From the NCBI GenBank assembly GCA_009787035.1, contig WRGV01000073.1, positions 1 to 7,598 on the forward strand: a stretch of 7,598 nucleotides of DNA, written 5' to 3'. The notes beneath the pieces were generated by a model. That model was not told the origin of the DNA and searched no databases. It saw nothing but the letters and a program-made list of their open reading frames with translations. Positions 4,815 to 7,598 of this stretch are shown piece by piece (within the stretch, counting starts at the first letter, position 1; each line of letters starts with the position of its first letter). This DNA comes from Propionibacteriaceae bacterium (GTDB taxonomy: Bacteria > Actinomycetota > Actinomycetes > Propionibacteriales > Propionibacteriaceae). The translations under genes and the position numbers were made by a program.

Positions 4815-5711
4815 CTAGTTGTACAGCTTGCGACGGGCCTTGACCAGGCGGCGGTGGCCGTCGAGGCTCCAGCCGCCGGCACCCAGGAACGCAAGCGCGA
4901 TGCCGACGAAACCGAGCAGCAGATCGAAGTCGCCGACGAAGCCGCCCTGCACGGGCGCGCCGCTGAACGGGTTGCCCGTACCCCACTCCACGAAGACCAG
5001 CATCGCGGCCGCGTACAGCACGACGATCACCGCGGCCGTCCGGGTCAACAGGCCGATGACAAGCAGAACCGCCACGATCAGCATGATGATCGGCAGCGCC
5101 CAGGCGACGATGGTCGGCTCGGGCACGCGCACGCTCAGCGTGTCGAGCCAATCCGAGGTGCGGGACGTGTGCAGCAGCATCTGGACGCCGCGGATGCCGA
5201 GCACGGCCGCGGTGACGATGCGAAGCCAGAAGAGCCCGAACGAGCCGACGAACTTGTCGTTGTCGTGGCGGGTGAGCGGTGGCACCTCGGTGTCGTCCTC
5301 GACCGTGGCGACGTTGCCGAGCAGCCGATCGCGGGCCTCGTGCTCGGCCTGCAGCGCGGCCGGATCGGGCAGCGTATCGGCGGCCGCGGGCACGGGTGCG
5401 GTCAGCGGCGCGGCGGTCAGCGGCGCGGTGACCGGTGCGTCCGGCACGGTGGGGGCGGGCGGTGCGTACGGCGACGTGGACGGATTCAGTCGCGCAAAGA
5501 CCTCGGACGCGGGCGGCAGGTCGGCCTCGGGGGCCGTCAGCGGCGTGGTCAGCGGAACCGTGGGCGCTGATGCGGTGCCGGCCACCGGCCGGATGGCGTC
5601 ATCCGTGACGTCGTGCCCGGCGGCATCCAGCAGGCGCGTCGGCTCGACAGTGGTGTCTTGCGCGGGCGCATCCGGGGACGGGGCTTGGGGTGCGAACTGG
5701 TTGTCGCTCAT
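4815..5711 (-). CDS. DoxX-family membrane protein with long disordered N-terminus
   Basis: A 298-residue protein in two halves. Residues 1-150 are Pro/Ala/Thr-rich and acidic, without hydrophobic segments, and contain short PLTA-type repeats (PLTTPLTAP at 53-61, APLTAAPLTAP at 96-106). Residues 155-298 form a four-helix DoxX-like domain: helices about 158-180, 200-222, 225-242 and 262-279, with the GLLTRTAA segment between helices 2 and 3 and a basic end (RRLVKARRKLYN). DoxX proteins are a broad family; mycobacterial DoxX works with SodA and SseA in oxidative-stress defence, but the role of most members is unknown and none is claimed here. ATG 5709-5711 has AAGGAG (5718-5723) 6 nt upstream. 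It is the first gene of a two-gene unit with the nuclease. The long low-complexity tail, about as long as the domain itself, is the odd part and should be cytoplasmic. Confidence 0.82.
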   Translation of the reverse strand: MSDNQFAPQAPSPDAPAQDTTVEPTRLLDAAGHDVTDDAIRPVAGTASAPTVPLTTPLTAPEADLPPASEVFARLNPSTSPYAPPAPTVPDAPVTAPLTAAPLTAPVPAAADTLPDPAALQAEHEARDRLLGNVATVEDDTEVPPLTRHDNDKFVGSFGLFWLRIVTAAVLGIRGVQMLLHTSRTSDWLDTLSVRVPEPTIVAWALPIIMLIVAVLLVIGLLTRTAAVIVVLYAAAMLVFVEWGTGNPFSGAPVQGGFVGDFDLLLGFVGIALAFLGAGGWSLDGHRRLVKARRKLYN

Positions 5712-5723
5712 CGTCGGCTCCTT

Positions 5724-5752
5724 CGATAGGCGTAGTAATCCATCTACTATCG
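5724..5752 (-). repeat. Inverted repeat just upstream of the doxX-like gene
   Basis: CGATAG (5724-5729) and CTATCG (5747-5752) are perfect inverted copies separated by 17 nt in an AT-richer patch directly before the ribosome binding site. Competing short pairings (GTAG 5732-5735 with CTAC 5744-5747) exist. A weak minus-strand promoter (TTGGGG, 16 nt, TAGATG) overlaps it, so it could be an operator. Support is modest. Confidence 0.3.
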
Positions 5753-5848
5753 TCCCCGATCACCCCAACCGTTCCGGGGACCAACACGCGGCCGGAGCAG
5801 ATGTCGGTGCGGCGCCTCCCGCAGCGCGCTGCCTCGCAGAGACGTCAG

Positions 5849-6016
5849 TCACGGCGCACGGCGGCACGGTGCCTCTGGCGAGTACCGATAGGACACGTTG
5901 GCGATGTCGAGGACGGGTGTTGGTCCTGTCGTGAGACCGGTCGGTGCGGCTTGCGTCGATGGCTCGGTAGCCGCTCGGCGAGCAAGGTCGCCTGTTGAGC
6001 GACGGTCAAGCGCCAT
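5849..6016 (-). pseudogene. Truncated ABC-transporter ATP-binding protein, N-terminal remnant
   Basis: A 55-codon frame (ATG 6014-6016, TGA 5849-5851) preceded by GAGAGGTG (6023-6030) 6 nt upstream, a good ribosome binding site. After a polar stretch of about 33 residues comes PVLDIANVSYRYSPEAP, which reads like the first beta strand of an ABC ATPase domain (typically hydrophobic-hydrophobic-x-hydrophobic-xx-V-S-Y/F-x-Y). The frame then stops. In a neighbouring frame, just past the break, AVTDVSAR resembles the next family strand (A-V-x-D-V-S-L), which suggests a frameshift, but similarity fades at once and that frame ends at 5760-5762. Walker A, signature and Walker B motifs are absent, so it cannot be a working ATPase. 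It lies 92 nt downstream of holB on the same strand. Most likely it is the 5' end of a gene lost by deletion. The family call rests on few residues. Confidence 0.5.
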
Positions 6017-6081
6017 CTGGTTCACCTCTCTGGTTGGCTGGGGACGCTGCTAAGCATATGGGCTGTCGAGGGTGTGCATGC

Positions 6082-6100
6082 TCAAGCAGGAGTCAAGCAG
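6082..6100 (-). repeat. Direct repeat with 11-nt period downstream of holB
   Basis: TCAAGCAG occurs at 6082-6089 and again at 6093-6100, one helical turn apart (minus strand CTGCTTGA-CTC-CTGCTTGA). It lies 66 nt upstream of the remnant's ATG and 9 nt after the holB stop. Each copy carries a TTGA that could serve as a -35 core, with CATATGCT (6053-6060) further on, but spacings are poor. It may be the old operator or promoter region of the lost ABC gene. Confidence 0.3.
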
Positions 6101-6108
6101 AGCGGCGC

Positions 6109-7461
6109 TCAGAACTGACCCAGCGCGATCAGGAGTGACTCCATCGCCAGCAGGGGGGTCACGTTGGACTCCAGGCGGGTGCGGGCCAGCAGCAGGGCGT
6201 CGATGCGGCGCAGGATCTGGGACGCATCGAGGGCGGCGGCGGTCTGCCGGATGGCGTCCGACTGCTGCGGGTTGATCAGGCCCGGCCCCGCAGGGCGCGC
6301 GCCGGCCAGTGCGGGTTCCGGTTCCACCGCGCCGATCTGCACGGCCAGGACGTCGCGGTACCAGGCGGTGAGCTCGGTGATCACGCGATCCAGGCTGTCG
6401 CGCTGCAGGCGCTTGGCGCGGGCCTTCTGCTGGTCTTCGAGCTCGTTGATGGCTGACTGGGCGTTGCGCGGCTTGGTGCCGCCGCCGATGCCGAGGGCCT
6501 CGTTGAGCGCCGCGCGCTCCTTGGCGTCCAGGGGCGCGGTGATGGCCTCGGCGTCCTTTTGCGCCGACTCGATCAGCCGCGCGGCCGCCTGCAGGCAGGC
6601 GTTCAGGCTTGTCAGCGAGCCGGGTAGCGCAAGAATCGCCTCGCGCCGCTGCCACGCCTGGGCGTCGGTGGCCAGCGCCCGGGCCCGTCCGATGTGCCCC
6701 TGCGCGGCCCGGGCGGCCCGGCGCGCGGTGGCCAGGTCGACGCCGTCGCGGCGCACCAGCAGCTCGGCGACCGCGTCGTCGGACGGCGTCACCAGCCGCA
6801 CCTCCCGCGTGCGCGACCGGATGGTCATGATCACGTCGTCCGCGCTCGGGGCGCACAGCACCCACACCGTCCGCGCCGGCGGCTCCTCCAGGCTCTTGAG
6901 CAGGGCATTCGCGCCCTTGTCGGTGACGCGGTCGGCGTCCTCGATCACGATCACCTGCCAGCGCCGGCGCGCCGGGCGCAGCGCCGACTTCAGCGCCAGC
7001 TCGCGCACCTGGTCGACGCCGATCGACAGCTGCTCGGTGCGCACCAAGGTGACGTCCGGATGCGCCCCCGACAAGGCCGTCGTGCACGCGTTGCACACCC
7101 CGCACCCGCCGTCGGGGCATTCCAGCGCCGCCGCGAACGCCCGCGCCGCGTTGCTGCGCCCCGACCCGGGCGGCCCGGTGATCAGCCAGGCGTGCGTCAT
7201 CGCATGCTCCAGCCCGGCCTCGCTGTGCGCGTCGGGCAGCCGGGTGGCCTGCGCGAGGACGGCGTCCGCCGCCGCCACCGCGCGCCGCAGCGTCGCGATC
7301 GCGTGATCCTGTCCCACCAGGTCGCCCCAGACGCCGCCGACCACATTCACCTCGTGACGAGGTGATTCGTCCTCGCCGTCGGGCAGTTCGTCCCCCTCGG
7401 GCTCGTCGTCGTCGAACGGGTCGTCGTCGAAGTCGTCCTCCAGCAGGTCGTCATCGTCCAT
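6109..7461 (-). CDS. holB: DNA polymerase III delta' subunit
   Basis: A 450-residue clamp-loader subunit; delta' helps open the beta clamp and load it on DNA. The AAA+ core begins with VWGDLVGQDHAIATL (44-58). The Walker A position reads GPPGSGRS (96-103), with Arg in place of the ATP-binding Lys, as expected for a subunit that does not bind ATP. A zinc module has C115, C120, C123 and C126 (C-x4-C-x2-C-x2-C). Then come VIVIEDADRV (170-179), NALLKSLEEPP (185-195) and SRT (216-218), where most homologues have SRC; the arginine finger is kept. The rest is the helical collar domain. The first 34 residues are extremely acidic (21 Asp or Glu), an unusual extension. The start is placed at ATG 7459-7461, giving an 11-nt overlap with tmk; GGAGGG lies 11 nt upstream, and GTG 7465-7467 is a reasonable alternative. 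ATG 7482 lacks a site. Confidence 0.9.
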   Translation of the reverse strand: MDDDDLLEDDFDDDPFDDDEPEGDELPDGEDESPRHEVNVVGGVWGDLVGQDHAIATLRRAVAAADAVLAQATRLPDAHSEAGLEHAMTHAWLITGPPGSGRSNAARAFAAALECPDGGCGVCNACTTALSGAHPDVTLVRTEQLSIGVDQVRELALKSALRPARRRWQVIVIEDADRVTDKGANALLKSLEEPPARTVWVLCAPSADDVIMTIRSRTREVRLVTPSDDAVAELLVRRDGVDLATARRAARAAQGHIGRARALATDAQAWQRREAILALPGSLTSLNACLQAAARLIESAQKDAEAITAPLDAKERAALNEALGIGGGTKPRNAQSAINELEDQQKARAKRLQRDSLDRVITELTAWYRDVLAVQIGAVEPEPALAGARPAGPGLINPQQSDAIRQTAAALDASQILRRIDALLLARTRLESNVTPLLAMESLLIALGQF

Positions 7462-7598
7462 CGTCACCACCGCCCTCCGCATCCAGCATCGCAGACGGCT
7501 CCGACAATTCCAGGCCGAGCCCCGCCAGCCGCTCCCGGACGGCCCGGGCCAGGCCGGCGCGCCCCGACCGCGCGGGCAGGACGAGGTAGCGCCGCGGG
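7451..7598 (-). CDS. tmk: Thymidylate kinase, C-terminal end (partial)
   Basis: The last 48 codons of a minus-strand frame open to the right edge and ending at TGA 7451-7453. The visible part (RRYLVLPARSGRAGLARAVR, then a Leu/Gly-rich helix and a loose acidic tail ending GGGDDGR) fits the end of bacterial thymidylate kinases, where a RYxVhDA-type strand is followed by a final helix; here the usual Asp-Ala is Leu-Pro-Ala. The call depends mainly on context: tmk directly precedes and overlaps holB in most actinobacteria. Catalytic motifs (P-loop, LID) lie outside the window. Thymidylate kinase makes dTDP from dTMP. Confidence 0.68.
   Translation of the reverse strand, partial: PRRYLVLPARSGRAGLARAVRERLAGLGLELSEPSAMLDAEGGGDDGR

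Larger units (their letters stand above)
5712..6108. other. Intergenic stretch without an intact gene
   Basis: Between holB and the doxX-like gene I see no complete gene and no tRNA (no GGTTCGA-type T-loop or acceptor pairing). It holds the ABC-ATPase remnant, the repeat next to doxX, and several small stems: AGGAC/GTCCT (5910-5927), GGCT/AGCC (5961-5972), GCTC/GAGC (5973-5983) and GTCGC/GCGAC (5987-6003). The last three are side by side but lie inside the remnant's first codons. GC is somewhat below the flanks. The stretch looks like a deletion scar rather than a regulatory island. Confidence 0.4.

Noticed and set aside
4252..5151. Long minus-strand frame reading through doxX into the nuclease as a 299-residue protein
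   Set aside because: The upstream part is an out-of-frame shadow of the DoxX domain; the real nuclease begins at ATG 4809 with a lipoprotein signal.
5400..5430. Direct repeat of GTCAGCGGCGCGG as a possible mobile or CRISPR-like repeat
   Set aside because: It simply encodes the repeated PLTA motifs of the DoxX protein's disordered N-terminus; no regular spacer structure.
5690..5998. Plus-strand 102-codon frame across the doxX upstream region
   Set aside because: Arg/Ser-rich composition without domains or ribosome binding site, and antisense to both doxX and the ABC remnant.
5961..6003. Three adjacent small stems suggesting a structured RNA or tRNA
   Set aside because: The stems are only 4-5 bp, no tRNA landmarks are present, and they coincide with GC-rich codons of the ABC remnant.

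Overview
The window (7,598 nt, mostly well above 65% GC) looks like the chromosome of a high-GC actinobacterium. The support is a dnaJ-hspR gene pair, a MutT1-type Nudix/histidine-phosphatase fusion and an overlapping tmk-holB pair, all arrangements typical of Actinomycetota. I cannot name genus or species.

Layout. 1-740 (+): the 3' end of dnaJ followed by hspR, the distal part of a heat-shock chaperone operon, closed by an intrinsic-terminator-like hairpin at 800-824. 967-1863 (+): a two-domain Nudix hydrolase/histidine phosphatase. 2063-3139 (+): a MupG-family (DUF871) glycosidase for muropeptide sugar recycling, with a two-storey stem-loop in its leader. 3186-4251: a lower-GC accessory patch. 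It carries, on the minus strand, a small double-glycine-leader peptide that looks like a class II bacteriocin precursor (3718-3963), then two perfect inverted repeats, then a four-helix membrane protein (3186-3602) placed where an immunity protein would be. 4252-5711 (-): a closely coupled pair, a DoxX-family membrane protein with a long disordered N-terminus, then a lipoprotein thermonuclease. 5712-6108: a stretch with no intact gene. It contains a short open frame (5849-6016, minus strand) with a good ribosome binding site, whose end resembles the first beta strand of an ABC-transporter ATPase and then breaks off. 6109-7461 (-): holB (DNA polymerase III delta'), overlapping the end of tmk (7451-7598).

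How the parts relate. The flanks are housekeeping (protein folding, nucleotide sanitation, replication). The middle is accessory: cell-wall sugar recovery, a candidate antimicrobial peptide with its immunity protein, and an exported nuclease with a DoxX partner. No peptide exporter (C39-peptidase ABC transporter), histidine kinase or second bacteriocin peptide is visible, so the bacteriocin locus is either incomplete here or depends on functions elsewhere in the genome. The most notable items are the undescribed-looking bacteriocin/immunity pair with hairpins between the genes and the ABC ATPase remnant.
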